From: Acidobacteria bacterium 13_2_20CM_2_57_6
Lineage (GTDB): Bacteria; Acidobacteriota; Terriglobia; Acidiferrales; UBA7541
Length of the DNA stretch: 39,755 nt
Reading direction: 5' to 3'
NCBI GenBank assembly: GCA_001917435.1
Contig: MNEA01000094.1
Location: 1 to 39,755 of the forward strand
Below the pieces are notes generated by a model that saw nothing but the letters and a program-made list of their open reading frames with translations, made no database searches and was not told the DNA's origin. Shown here piece by piece: positions 19,840 to 27,697 of the stretch; within the stretch, counting starts at the first letter, position 1; each line of letters begins with the position of its first letter. Made by a program: the position numbers and the translations under genes.

Positions 19840-22503
19840 TTAGAAGTGGAAGCCCAGCTCTGCCGTGTAGCTCCGCGGCGTAACAAAGTGTGTTCCGCTG
19901 AACGTCGACAGGAAGTTGTAAAGCGTCGTCTTATTCGTCAAATTGATGACCGTGAACCGCAGGCTCCACTTGTAATGGTCACCGTGGAATAGGTCGTCAT
20001 CGCCTACACTAGTATCGAACAGGTGGCGCGGAGCGACGCGCGGCGGATTGTGATCGTCATTTTCCGTTCCCGGAGCCGGTATCTTAAGCCGCGTTGATCC
20101 ATAGAGAGACGGAGCGCACGTCACCAGTGGAGTGCTCAGCGTCGGGAAAACGTTCCCGCAGAAGAGTCCAGCCTGCATCTGCTGGTCCGCAGAGAGAACG
20201 GTGAGGTCCACCGGCGTTGTGGTATCCGTTGCAAAGGGAACAGCGCCCGCCACAAGTCCGCTGTCATAGCGCCAGTTGAACGCCACCCACGGTCCGCGTT
20301 TCCAAGGTTGATATTGCGCATGCGTGGTTTGCTGGAAGTTTTGGTCGTGGTCGATGCGGAACACGGGCCCATCGCTGGTGCCCAGCCCGCCGACCTGGGG
20401 TTGAAAGTAACGAGCGGAAGCGTGGCCCATGACCGTCAAGACCGTGAAGCCGTGGATGTTCGGCACGCTGACGCGCGCGTTGAACCCGCTGATCTTCGAG
20501 TTGTGCCACGCAATCGGGAAGAAAATTGGGGTGTTCAGCAGGTCGCTGAAGTCGTAAGCGTTGTGCGTGTACTTCCAGAGATAGTCGCCATCAACGACCA
20601 GGTACCTGCCAAACGCTTGCTGGAGTCCCGCATGGAACTCGTTGCGCTGACCGGCGCGAATCGGCCCGGATGACCCGCCAAAGAGAGCGTCCAGCAAAGG
20701 ATCGCCCGTCCCGCTGGCGACGACCAGATTTTCATTGAAGGGAGTCTCGAGAATGCGGGCGTAAGAAACGCGCAGAACCGAGTTGCTTGGCTTGAGGTTG
20801 TAGGAAATGCCGACACGCGGTTCGATTTGTGACTCTTTGGTGAGCCCTCGATATAAGTCGCCGCGCACGCCCACATTGAAAGACCAACTCCCCTTGGTGA
20901 GGGTGTCCTGCAAGTAGAGTGCAATCTCTCGAACGTCCCCGCGCCCGTGGAAGCCGAACAGCGTGCTTTGCGGAGTCGTGCAGCCGTCACCTGAGGCAGG
21001 CGTGGGCCGCGTAAGATCGATACAGCCGAGGATCGGAATGAAGGGCGCCGTGGCATCTGGGTTAGTCGCTACGTTTTGCTCAAATCCAGCGGCCGTACAT
21101 TGCGATGGATCGGTCAAGCTGGTGTCCCCTACACCGACGAAGTCCCCGGCAGCATTTTGTGTAATGCACGGCGAATTGATCGTCGGGTCTGTAAGTCCCA
21201 GGCTGAAGTTTTCTGTCAAAAGCGTGTGCTCGAAGGTCGCCCCCATCTTCACGTTATGGATGCCCTTCACATAGGAAAGGTCGCTGCGCAGCCCCAGATT
21301 AGTCAGCTTGCGCTGCTGCGTGGCAGTCTCGGAAACGTCCGCAAGTGGATCTGCGCTCGGGTAATAGTTGAACTGATCGTGCCGCACAAACGCGCCGAAG
21401 TTCAGCAAGGTGCTGGTGCTGAAGAGGTGCGTCCATGTGGGCGCGATATTGTACGTCTTGATCTGTGCGCGCTGATCCTGCCCGGATGCCACCGCATCGA
21501 ACGAGTTCGGATCCTGGAACCAGGACCGCGTATAGCCCCCATTAAAGTGTATGGAGTCGGAACCGGTAAGCTGCAAGTCCACGCGGTCGAAGAGGTTCTC
21601 CTCGTTACCCTTGGAATGGATGACTTGGAATTCCGCCGGATCGAGGAAACGTCCTGTTTTCAACCCGTTCGCAGCGATGAAATTGCCCCACTTCGGGCCC
21701 CCAAACGCTACGTCAAAGGCCCCGTTCGCCGACCCGAAACTCCCGTAAGAGGCTCGCACGCTTCCAACCGGCTTCGTCTGGCCCAGCCCGGAACGCGTCG
21801 TTACCTTGATGACCAGGCTCGTCTTGTCGCCAAATTCGGCGGGCGGGGCGCCGGAGATTACTTCCAGCGACTGAATCGAATCGACGGGGATTTGATTCGA
21901 GAAGACCTTGCTGGTCTGGTCCGTCACCGGTTGGCCATCGACGGAAAACGAGCTTTCCGCATGATCGCCGATGGCGTGAACCAGTCCGTTAGAATCCGCT
22001 ACCGCCCCGGGCGCCGCCAGCGTCACCAGTGAGCTCACTGACGAGGATGCGCTCTCCAGCGGGAGTCTATCGAACAGGCCTCGGTCAATGTCCGTGTGAA
22101 AAGTGGATTCATTTTCCACCAGGTCCTTCGCTTCAACGTTCACGGTTTGTACCGCTGTCCCAATCTTCAAGCTGATTTGCAGCGTCGTGGGAACAGCTGA
22201 ACGCACGTCTACATCATGGGTGTAGTTCTCAAAGCCCCCTGCCGTCACCGCTAAATGATAGGAATTGAAGGGGACGTTTGTGAACTTGAAGCTCCCGTCG
22301 CTTCCCGTCGTCGCCTCTCTGTGAAAACCGCTTACCGCGTACGAGATTTCTACCGTCGCACCGGCAACCACACCGCCTGAAGGATCTGTGACCACGCCTT
22401 CAATGGATCCGGAATTCCCGGTTTGCCCCTTCACCGCCCCAGCTGTCAATAACAGGACAAAACCCAAGACGAAAACCGCGCAGATACTCAATCTCTTCAA
22501 CAT
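19840..22503 (-). CDS. TonB-dependent receptor, Oar-like with carboxypeptidase-regulatory domain
   Basis: This 887-residue receptor starts at ATG 22503, where GGAG lies seven bases upstream and a signal peptide follows (MLKRLSICAVFVLGFVLLL). An upstream ATG at 22611 would put 36 unlikely residues before it. After cleavage near VKGQTG comes a CarboxypepD_reg-like domain (GSIEGVVTDPSGGVVAGATV), then a plug with VTDQTSKVFSNQIPVDSIQS and a large barrel. It ends SYTAELGFHF. Such Oar-like receptors are expanded in Acidobacteriota. It faces the ZnuA/ZnuB pair tail to tail, with only 33 bases between stops. The ligand is unknown, but metal or metal-chelate uptake is suggested by neighbours. Confidence 0.9.
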   Translation of the reverse strand: MLKRLSICAVFVLGFVLLLTAGAVKGQTGNSGSIEGVVTDPSGGVVAGATVEISYAVSGFHREATTGSDGSFKFTNVPFNSYHLAVTAGGFENYTHDVDVRSAVPTTLQISLKIGTAVQTVNVEAKDLVENESTFHTDIDRGLFDRLPLESASSSVSSLVTLAAPGAVADSNGLVHAIGDHAESSFSVDGQPVTDQTSKVFSNQIPVDSIQSLEVISGAPPAEFGDKTSLVIKVTTRSGLGQTKPVGSVRASYGSFGSANGAFDVAFGGPKWGNFIAANGLKTGRFLDPAEFQVIHSKGNEENLFDRVDLQLTGSDSIHFNGGYTRSWFQDPNSFDAVASGQDQRAQIKTYNIAPTWTHLFSTSTLLNFGAFVRHDQFNYYPSADPLADVSETATQQRKLTNLGLRSDLSYVKGIHNVKMGATFEHTLLTENFSLGLTDPTINSPCITQNAAGDFVGVGDTSLTDPSQCTAAGFEQNVATNPDATAPFIPILGCIDLTRPTPASGDGCTTPQSTLFGFHGRGDVREIALYLQDTLTKGSWSFNVGVRGDLYRGLTKESQIEPRVGISYNLKPSNSVLRVSYARILETPFNENLVVASGTGDPLLDALFGGSSGPIRAGQRNEFHAGLQQAFGRYLVVDGDYLWKYTHNAYDFSDLLNTPIFFPIAWHNSKISGFNARVSVPNIHGFTVLTVMGHASARYFQPQVGGLGTSDGPVFRIDHDQNFQQTTHAQYQPWKRGPWVAFNWRYDSGLVAGAVPFATDTTTPVDLTVLSADQQMQAGLFCGNVFPTLSTPLVTCAPSLYGSTRLKIPAPGTENDDHNPPRVAPRHLFDTSVGDDDLFHGDHYKWSLRFTVINLTNKTTLYNFLSTFSGTHFVTPRSYTAELGFHF

Positions 22504-22630
22504 TATTTTTCTCCGTCCCTTTCGAGGGCTACGTGTTTTGTTGTGGATAGAGGCCACCGGGAAAATGGCGGCGGCGCTGGCCTTCAGAAAAGCCGGCGCA
22601 AGCAAATACACTTCGAGTCAGGACGAGAAT

Positions 22631-22939
22631 CTAGGTGGTGGGAGGAGCGCGCCCAGCGCGATGAAGGGAAAAGGAATCGGTCGGCGCTGCGTGTTGCGGC
22701 AGCGAAAAATACCAAGTAACGATCTGAGACGTGCTGACGAGATCGAGCCGGGCAGCCGCCAGCGCCGGCATGTGCAGCGCCTGGCAGACATGGCAGGCAT
22801 TGTCGGGGCCCTGGGCGTGCCCATGGGGCAGCGTTGCGCCAAGCGCGAAGTACAGCAAAGCACCACAGGCTACCAGCGCGAAAATACGGCGCGCCGCGAC
22901 TGCTCCGCAAATAGTCCCCTGCAAGTGCATAAGCGACAC
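22631..22939 (-). CDS. Small membrane CxxC protein (copy 2), DUF2946-like
   Basis: This is a 102-residue protein (ATG 22939, alternative 22930, neither with a good ribosome site). An N-terminal hydrophobic segment (RIFALVACGALLYFALG) is followed by LPHGHAQGPDNACHVCQALH, where His and the CHVC pair could bind metal or form a disulfide. A second weak hydrophobic stretch follows, and it ends RAGRAPPTT. The order of elements (membrane segment, CxxC, hydrophobic segment, RAPP end) is the same as in the protein at 16171-16446, so the two are probably distant paralogues. It lies 127 bases upstream of the TonB receptor on the same strand. Confidence 0.6.
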   Translation of the reverse strand: MSLMHLQGTICGAVAARRIFALVACGALLYFALGATLPHGHAQGPDNACHVCQALHMPALAAARLDLVSTSQIVTWYFSLPQHAAPTDSFSLHRAGRAPPTT

Positions 22940-23022
22940 TTTAGCTTAGCACTTTAGACGGACCTTTAACCGCTTTGGTTGCAATGAATTGTTTGAATGC
23001 TACCTGCGCAGCGCGTTTCTTA

Positions 23023-23601
23023 CTACTTCGGCGGCTGTGCGGTCGGCGGCAAAATCCCGTTCAGCCGCAGATAAATCGCCTGCGTTGCATAATGATCCGT
23101 CCAGCTCCCGCCCAGCGCCACCAGCGCGCCTCCTCGCGACATCGGCCGGTTGCCGAACATCACGAATTGCTCGCCTAGCTTCGAATCGTCTACCTTCGCC
23201 AACGCCGTCGTGCAAAACGCAAAGGAATCTTTCAGCGCAGCCACTAGCTTGTCCTTCGAATCCGTCTCCGCAATTTTCACGTCTGGCGCCGCCTGCCCGG
23301 AAATCTTCGAGCAGAACGTGTTGTTCGATTGCGCGATGTGCATGATCAGGTGCCCAAACGAATTCATCTCCGGCGACGGTTTAAATGCGTACTTCTCCGC
23401 GGGCATCGCCTCCGCCGCGGCCACCATGTTCTTTTCATATCGCGCCACTCCCGCCTTCACGAATCCGCTCACGGGATTCGCTACCGGCGACATGTCCGGC
23501 GCAGCACCCGCTGCCGGTGCCGACGCCTGCTGCGCAAACGCACCGCTCCCCGCCAAAAACACCGCCGTCCCAGCAACCAACAAACTCACTCGTATTTTCA
23601 T
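23023..23601 (-). CDS. Exported DinB-superfamily protein
   Basis: The start at 23601 is chosen because AGGGGG lies seven bases upstream. A GTG/ATG a few codons earlier would overlap that site. The 192-residue product has a signal peptide ending GAFAQQ. It then carries a four-helix DinB-like fold with FGHLIMHIAQS near residues 82-92 and SWTDHYATQAIYLRLNGILP near 166-186, which supply the histidines of the DinB metal site. DinB/YfiT proteins are usually cytoplasmic metal-dependent thiol transferases. Export is unusual but recurs in this phylum. The function is unknown. Confidence 0.82.
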   Translation of the reverse strand: MKIRVSLLVAGTAVFLAGSGAFAQQASAPAAGAAPDMSPVANPVSGFVKAGVARYEKNMVAAAEAMPAEKYAFKPSPEMNSFGHLIMHIAQSNNTFCSKISGQAAPDVKIAETDSKDKLVAALKDSFAFCTTALAKVDDSKLGEQFVMFGNRPMSRGGALVALGGSWTDHYATQAIYLRLNGILPPTAQPPK

Positions 23602-23655
23602 CGTCATTCCCCCTTCTTCCAAAAGGCACTGCAAAGAATACTCCCCGCCACCTCT

Positions 23656-24624
23656 CTAGGAAAGATTCTTCACCGTCTTCTCGATCAAACCTGCCGTCCC
23701 CGCATAAGGATCGCCGGGGCTATCCCACTCCATCGAAAAATATCCTTTATAGCCGTGCTTTTTCGCAATCCCAAACGTCTTCGCCAAATCCACGTGCGCG
23801 ATTTTATCCTTCCCATCGCCCACTTCGGTTTCTTTCACGTGAGAAATGCCGTACGCGAGTCCAAACATCCACTCGATTCCCTTGTACGCATACTCGTCGT
23901 CGCGCGCTGCCAGCGTATTTCCGAAATCCGGCAGCGCGTGCAGCCACTTGCTGCCCACTTTTTCAATGACCTTCACCAGAAAAAAAGGATCTTCGCTGAC
24001 CGGATTGTCGTTCTCCAGATTCACCACCACATTCTTCGCTGCGCCATACTCCGCCACGCGCTGCAAACTTTCCGCCGTCCGCTCCACGTCCGGTTTCGCA
24101 TCCTTCGCTTGCGGAATGTTTGTCCGCACGCTCGGCGAGCCGATCGCCACTGCTGCATCAATCCATCCCTTGCTGAACGCGATAGCGCTCTCCCGCTCCG
24201 CGCTGTCCGCGGCATAAGGGCTGTGCTCGCCGTCCACCGCAATGTTCACGATCGCTCCGCCCGCCTTCGCCACCGTCGTGCGCAACTCCTCGAGGTACGC
24301 CTTCTCCAGCGAACGAAAATGCGCGCTCCACGGTTCGATTTTCTTGATGTTGAATTTCGCGCTAACGTGCGCCGCGAACTCTTTCAACTCCATCTTTCCG
24401 CCGCCAGCCTTGTCCGCGCGCCCCGCGATGAAGTCCCGGAATGGGTACGACGCAATCGCAATTCGTTCGCGCGCCGCCGTCGGAAACTTCAAGCTCGGTC
24501 CCGCATCCGCCGCAAGCACCGTCTCCATTCCCGCGGACAGCTCCAGCGACGCTCCTAGGCACACACCTGCGCTCGCCGCACCGGCAGCTTCCGCCAGAAA
24601 TCGCCTTCGCGTCTTGATCGTCAA
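23656..24624 (-). CDS. Tat-exported xylose-isomerase-like TIM-barrel protein
   Basis: The 322-residue product begins with a twin-arginine signal (TRRRFLAEAAGAASAG), so it is folded before export. Its TIM-barrel body has segments typical of sugar phosphate isomerase/epimerase (AP endonuclease 2) relatives: IAIASYPFRDF, VNLENDNPVSEDP, LHALPDFGNT, HVKETEVGDG and GYFSMEWDSPGD, which carry likely metal-binding Glu, Asp and His residues. The only in-frame start that keeps the Tat motif is TTG at 24624, since a stop codon lies four codons upstream. No ribosome site is evident. It probably acts on a sugar derivative in the periplasm. The exact substrate is not readable from sequence. Confidence 0.85.
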   Translation of the reverse strand: MTIKTRRRFLAEAAGAASAGVCLGASLELSAGMETVLAADAGPSLKFPTAARERIAIASYPFRDFIAGRADKAGGGKMELKEFAAHVSAKFNIKKIEPWSAHFRSLEKAYLEELRTTVAKAGGAIVNIAVDGEHSPYAADSAERESAIAFSKGWIDAAVAIGSPSVRTNIPQAKDAKPDVERTAESLQRVAEYGAAKNVVVNLENDNPVSEDPFFLVKVIEKVGSKWLHALPDFGNTLAARDDEYAYKGIEWMFGLAYGISHVKETEVGDGKDKIAHVDLAKTFGIAKKHGYKGYFSMEWDSPGDPYAGTAGLIEKTVKNLS

Positions 24625-24687
24625 ACCCGCGCCAGTCTAGCAGACCGCTCTGCCGCCTGCCACAACCTCAACTACATCCGCAGCAAT

Positions 24688-24716
24688 TTGAGTCCTCGTC
24701 CTCCCTGACATAGAAT
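24688..24716 (+). promoter_or_regulatory. Promoter of the decarboxylase/cyclase operon
   Basis: TTGAGT at 24688-24693 and TAGAAT at 24711-24716 are separated by 17 bases, a sigma70-type arrangement. The start of transcription would be near 24723, about 35 bases before the first ATG. TAGAATCTCCG is shared with the region upstream of the TPR gene (14432). Confidence 0.5.
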
Positions 24717-24757
24717 CTCCGGTGCCAACATTCGAATCGCGCGATGTCAACTGAACC

Positions 24758-25270
24758 ATGCCCGTTTCTTTGGAAAACTCGAAGCTCATCTACCGCGGGC
24801 TGAAAGGCTGCGGTATCCGGCTGCTTTCCGCGCTTCCGGAAACTTGGCTCGTCCACCTCATCCAGATCGCCGAAGACGATCCCGAAATGAGGCTCGTCCG
24901 CTTGGCCAAGGAAGAGGAAGGCGTCGGCCTGTCGGCTGGCGCGCACTTTGCCGGCGTCAAGTCCGCCATGCTCATGCAGAATCATGGATTTCTCGCCGCC
25001 ATCAACGGCATCGTCTCCTTCGCGCATCTCTACAAAATCCCGCTGCTGATGCTCGTCTCCTATCGCGGCTCGTTTGGCGAGCGCGATCCCTGGCAGACGC
25101 AGGGCGGCAACGTCACCGAGCCGCTGCTTCGCGCCATGAACATCCCTTATTCTTGCCTGGACGCCTCCGCCTCCGTTGAAAAGCGCATCGCGCAGGCTCA
25201 TACCCTTGCCGAAAGCAGCCTCCAGCCCGTTGCGTTGCTCCTGACGCGCGATTTGATGTGGGGGGAATGA
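24758..25270 (+). CDS. ThDP-dependent decarboxylase alpha subunit (ComD-like)
   Basis: This 170-residue protein corresponds to the PYR (N-terminal) domain of thiamine-diphosphate decarboxylases of the phosphonopyruvate/sulfopyruvate type. RLAKEEEGVGLSAGAHFAG near residues 47-65 contains the glutamate that activates the cofactor. LMQNHGFLAAINGIVSFAHL and PLLMLVSYRGSFGERDPWQT follow the same fold. In methanogens, ComD pairs with ComE to decarboxylate 3-sulfopyruvate to sulfoacetaldehyde. Here the stop overlaps the start of the beta gene (ATGATG), so the two subunits are coupled. The substrate is not certain. ATG 24758 has no clear ribosome site. Confidence 0.87.
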   Translation: MPVSLENSKLIYRGLKGCGIRLLSALPETWLVHLIQIAEDDPEMRLVRLAKEEEGVGLSAGAHFAGVKSAMLMQNHGFLAAINGIVSFAHLYKIPLLMLVSYRGSFGERDPWQTQGGNVTEPLLRAMNIPYSCLDASASVEKRIAQAHTLAESSLQPVALLLTRDLMWGE

Positions 25271-25848
25271 TGTTGCGCATCGATTGCCTTCGCGCCATTT
25301 ACTCCGATCTTGAAAAATGTCTGGTCGTCACCATCATGGGCGCGCTTCCCGCCGAGCTTCAATCGCTTGGCCATCGCCCCAATTTTTTCTATTTGCAGCA
25401 CGCCATGGGCCTGGCTTCTTCCACAGGCCTCGGTCTCGCTCTCTGTTTGCCCCATCAGAAAATCGTCGTCCTCGACGGCGACGGCTCGCTCCTCATGAAC
25501 CTCGGCACGTTAAGCACTCTCGCGCGCTACAAACCGAGAAATTTCGTCCACATCGTTTTTGACAACGAGAGTCTCCTCTCCGTCGGCGGATTCCCCACCG
25601 CCACGAGCACTGGCACCGATCTCGAAGGCATCGCTCGCGCCGCCGGCATCCCGCAAACTTGCTCGGTCCGCACCGTCGACGATTTCGCCTCCGCCGCTCG
25701 CCGCGCTATCTCTAGTGAAGGGCTGCAGACCATCGTCGCCAAGGTCGAAGCCACTGGGCCAAAAGCCTTCATCACCGATCTGGGCCTGCTCGAAAACCGT
25801 TTCCAGTTCCGCCGCCATATCCAATCGCTCGCGGCAAAATCTCGCTGA
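25267..25848 (+). CDS. ThDP-dependent decarboxylase beta subunit (ComE-like)
   Basis: This is the PP (C-terminal) domain partner, 193 residues from ATG 25267 (ATG 25270 is equally possible). GGGGG directly precedes it. The thiamine-diphosphate motif is visible as LDGDGSLLMNLGTLSTLA followed by VHIVFDNES, giving the GDGS...N pattern that holds Mg2+ and diphosphate. The start overlaps the alpha stop by four bases, which keeps a 1:1 ratio. Together they form a split decarboxylase like sulfopyruvate decarboxylase ComDE. No sulfoacetaldehyde-using enzyme (Xsc) and no coenzyme M gene lies nearby, so a different 2-oxo acid substrate is possible. Confidence 0.87.
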   Translation: MMLRIDCLRAIYSDLEKCLVVTIMGALPAELQSLGHRPNFFYLQHAMGLASSTGLGLALCLPHQKIVVLDGDGSLLMNLGTLSTLARYKPRNFVHIVFDNESLLSVGGFPTATSTGTDLEGIARAAGIPQTCSVRTVDDFASAARRAISSEGLQTIVAKVEATGPKAFITDLGLLENRFQFRRHIQSLAAKSR

Positions 25849-25914
25849 TGCCATCACGTTTTATTTTTTCGCCGTTCTGGGCATACTCTCCGTTGCACGC
25901 TTCAGGGGGCTGTC

Positions 25915-26691
25915 ATGTCTGAAACACTTTTGCGATTGGTCGAAGATCTCAACGCCGGCCGCTTGCGCGTCGTGGACCTCACTCTGCCCCTCAGCCACGC
26001 CACGCCCTTGATCCCTCTGCCTCCCCAATGGAACAACTCACCGCTCTTCACCCTCCGCGAATTGTCCCGCTATGACGAACGTGGCCCCGCCTGGTATTGG
26101 AACGCCTTCGAAACCGGCGAACACACCGGCACGCATTTCGACGCCCCCATCCACTGGGTCAGCGGCAAGGACTTGCCGGACTCCACTGTCGACTGCATCG
26201 CGCCGAAAAAATTCATCGGCCCGGCCTGCGTCATCGATGTTACGAAAGGAGTCGAGAACAATCCGGATTTTCTCCTGACCTCCGAGCATATCCGCCAATG
26301 GGAATTCGCCCACGGAAAGATCCCGCCCGCCTCGTGGGTGCTCCTTCGCACCGGCTGGTCCAAGCGCACCGATCCCGCGCAATACATCAACCTCCAGCAC
26401 GACGGCCCGCACACGCCGGGCTGGGCGAAGGAATGTTCGCAATTCCTCGCTGGCGAACGCGACGTTTTGGGTGTGGGAGTCGAAACAGTCGGTACCGACG
26501 CAGGTCAAGCCGCCAAGTTTGACCCGCCCTTTTCAAACCATTTCGTCATGCACGGCAGCGGAAAGTTTGGCCTTGCCAGCCTTTGCAATCTCGATCAGTT
26601 GCCTCCCACTGGCGCTGTGGTCATCGCTGCACCGCTCAAAATCGTCGGCGGCTCCGGCAGCCCCCTCCGCGTCATCGCCCTCACCCCGTAG
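25915..26691 (+). CDS. Cyclase-family metal-dependent hydrolase
   Basis: The 258-residue protein belongs to the cyclase (kynurenine-formamidase-like, PF04199) family. The signature HTGTHFDAPIHW at residues 70-81 supplies the metal ligands H70, H74, D76 and H80. VVDLTLPLSHATPLIP near the N-terminus is also typical. GGGGG lies six bases before ATG 25915. It follows the beta subunit after 66 bases on the same strand and is probably cotranscribed. Members hydrolyse amides or lactones, so it may make or clear the 2-oxo acid handled by the decarboxylase. This link is inference. Confidence 0.88.
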   Translation: MSETLLRLVEDLNAGRLRVVDLTLPLSHATPLIPLPPQWNNSPLFTLRELSRYDERGPAWYWNAFETGEHTGTHFDAPIHWVSGKDLPDSTVDCIAPKKFIGPACVIDVTKGVENNPDFLLTSEHIRQWEFAHGKIPPASWVLLRTGWSKRTDPAQYINLQHDGPHTPGWAKECSQFLAGERDVLGVGVETVGTDAGQAAKFDPPFSNHFVMHGSGKFGLASLCNLDQLPPTGAVVIAAPLKIVGGSGSPLRVIALTP

Positions 26692-26704
26692 TCGGGGCCA
26701 CTCT

Positions 26705-26780
26705 TGTAGGGCTGGCCTTCGGAGGCCGGCCGTTCTTCCCGCCCTCGGATTTGTAGGGGCACGATACATCGTCCCTTCCT
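26705..26780. repeat. REP-like elements after the cyclase gene
   Basis: TGTAG precedes a hairpin GGCTGGCC-ttcgga-GGCCGGCC (26711-26732). A second TGTAG precedes GGGGCACGATACATCGTCCC (26755-26774), a degraded copy of the palindrome found intact at 27463 and 34951. Both fall in the spacer before the DinB-like gene. Confidence 0.6.
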
Positions 26781-26878
26781 ATCCCTTCGTACGGTCGGCT
26801 CTCCTTCCCGCCGCCTTCACGGTATAGAATGGGCCTGTCGTCCGGGACGCCCACGAGAGAGCCAGACTGGAGAGCATC

Positions 26879-27406
26879 ATGAAAAAAGCGGTTTTTGTCC
26901 TTGTATTACTATTCACCGCGTGCCCCGTCTTCGCCCAAACGGCCCCGGAAGGAATCTGGCAGGGCTATGACGGCGAGTGGCGCCACGTGTCCAGCCAATT
27001 GCTCGCGCTCGCCGAAGCCACTCCCGAAGAAAAATTCTCCTGGCGTCCCGCGCCGGGCGTGCGCTCCACCAGCGAAGTCTACATGCACATCGCCCTCGCG
27101 AATTTTTATCTGCTCAGCGTTACGGGGCCCAAAATGCCCGCCGACGCGAAAGAGGGGATGGAAAAGTCGGTCACCGCAAAAGCCGACGTCATCAACTGGC
27201 TCAAGCGCTCCCTGGACGCCGTGAAGCAGGCCCATTTAGCAGTCACGCCGAAAGATCTCGAGCGCAAGGTTCACATCGTCGATCGCGATGCCACTGTGGA
27301 CGGCATGTACTTGCGCATCATCGTTCATGCCAATGAGCACATGGGCCAGCTTGTCGCCTACGCCCGCATGTCCGGCGTCGTCCCGCCCTGGTCCAAAAAG
27401 GACTAA
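26879..27406 (+). CDS. Exported DinB-superfamily protein (copy 2)
   Basis: The 175-residue product has a signal peptide ending VFAQT and a DinB-type helical fold. The metal-site histidines are visible: H70 in VYMHIALANF, and H150 and H154 in IIVHANEHMGQLVAYARM. GGAGAG lies shortly before ATG 26879, and TATAGAAT at 26823-26830 is a likely -10 element. It resembles the protein at 23023-23601 only in fold. Like that one it is exported, which sets it apart from cytoplasmic DinB thiol transferases. The substrate is unknown. Confidence 0.85.
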   Translation: MKKAVFVLVLLFTACPVFAQTAPEGIWQGYDGEWRHVSSQLLALAEATPEEKFSWRPAPGVRSTSEVYMHIALANFYLLSVTGPKMPADAKEGMEKSVTAKADVINWLKRSLDAVKQAHLAVTPKDLERKVHIVDRDATVDGMYLRIIVHANEHMGQLVAYARMSGVVPPWSKKD

Positions 27407-27455
27407 GCTCTCTTTAATTGGAACGCCGTCATCCTTGGCGGGTTTTCCTCTTGCT

Positions 27456-27615
27456 TTTGTAGGGGCACGATATATCGTGCCCTTCTCTCCCACGTAGCGC
27501 CGGGCTTTCGCGGTTTTTGCGTCCCGACGATGTGTGTCGGGAAGCCCGGCATCTCATTGTTGTAGTGGCCGGTCTTCCGCGCCTTCCGCGTCCCGGTTCC
27601 TGCCGGGAAGACCGG
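27456..27615. repeat. Cluster of REP-like palindromes
   Basis: A perfect 20-base palindrome GGGCACGATATATCGTGCCC lies at 27463-27482, preceded by TTTTGTAG. A longer imperfect hairpin follows with arms GCCGGGCTT and AAGCCCGGC around 27497-27550. A third, with arms GGCCGGTCTTCC and GGGAAGACCGG, spans about 27567-27614 after TTGTAG. No gene lies in 27407-27697. The cluster sits between convergent genes. Confidence 0.7.
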
Positions 27616-27697
27616 TTCTTTTGACTCACGTTCCTCGAAACTCATGGACCGGGCAAGCCCTCTTCGCCCTCTTCCGCTTCCTGTCACCGCCGCCCTC

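Noticed and set aside
26684..26697. CCCCG/CGGGG hairpin at the end of the cyclase gene as a terminator
   Set aside because: The arms overlap the stop codon and no T run follows.
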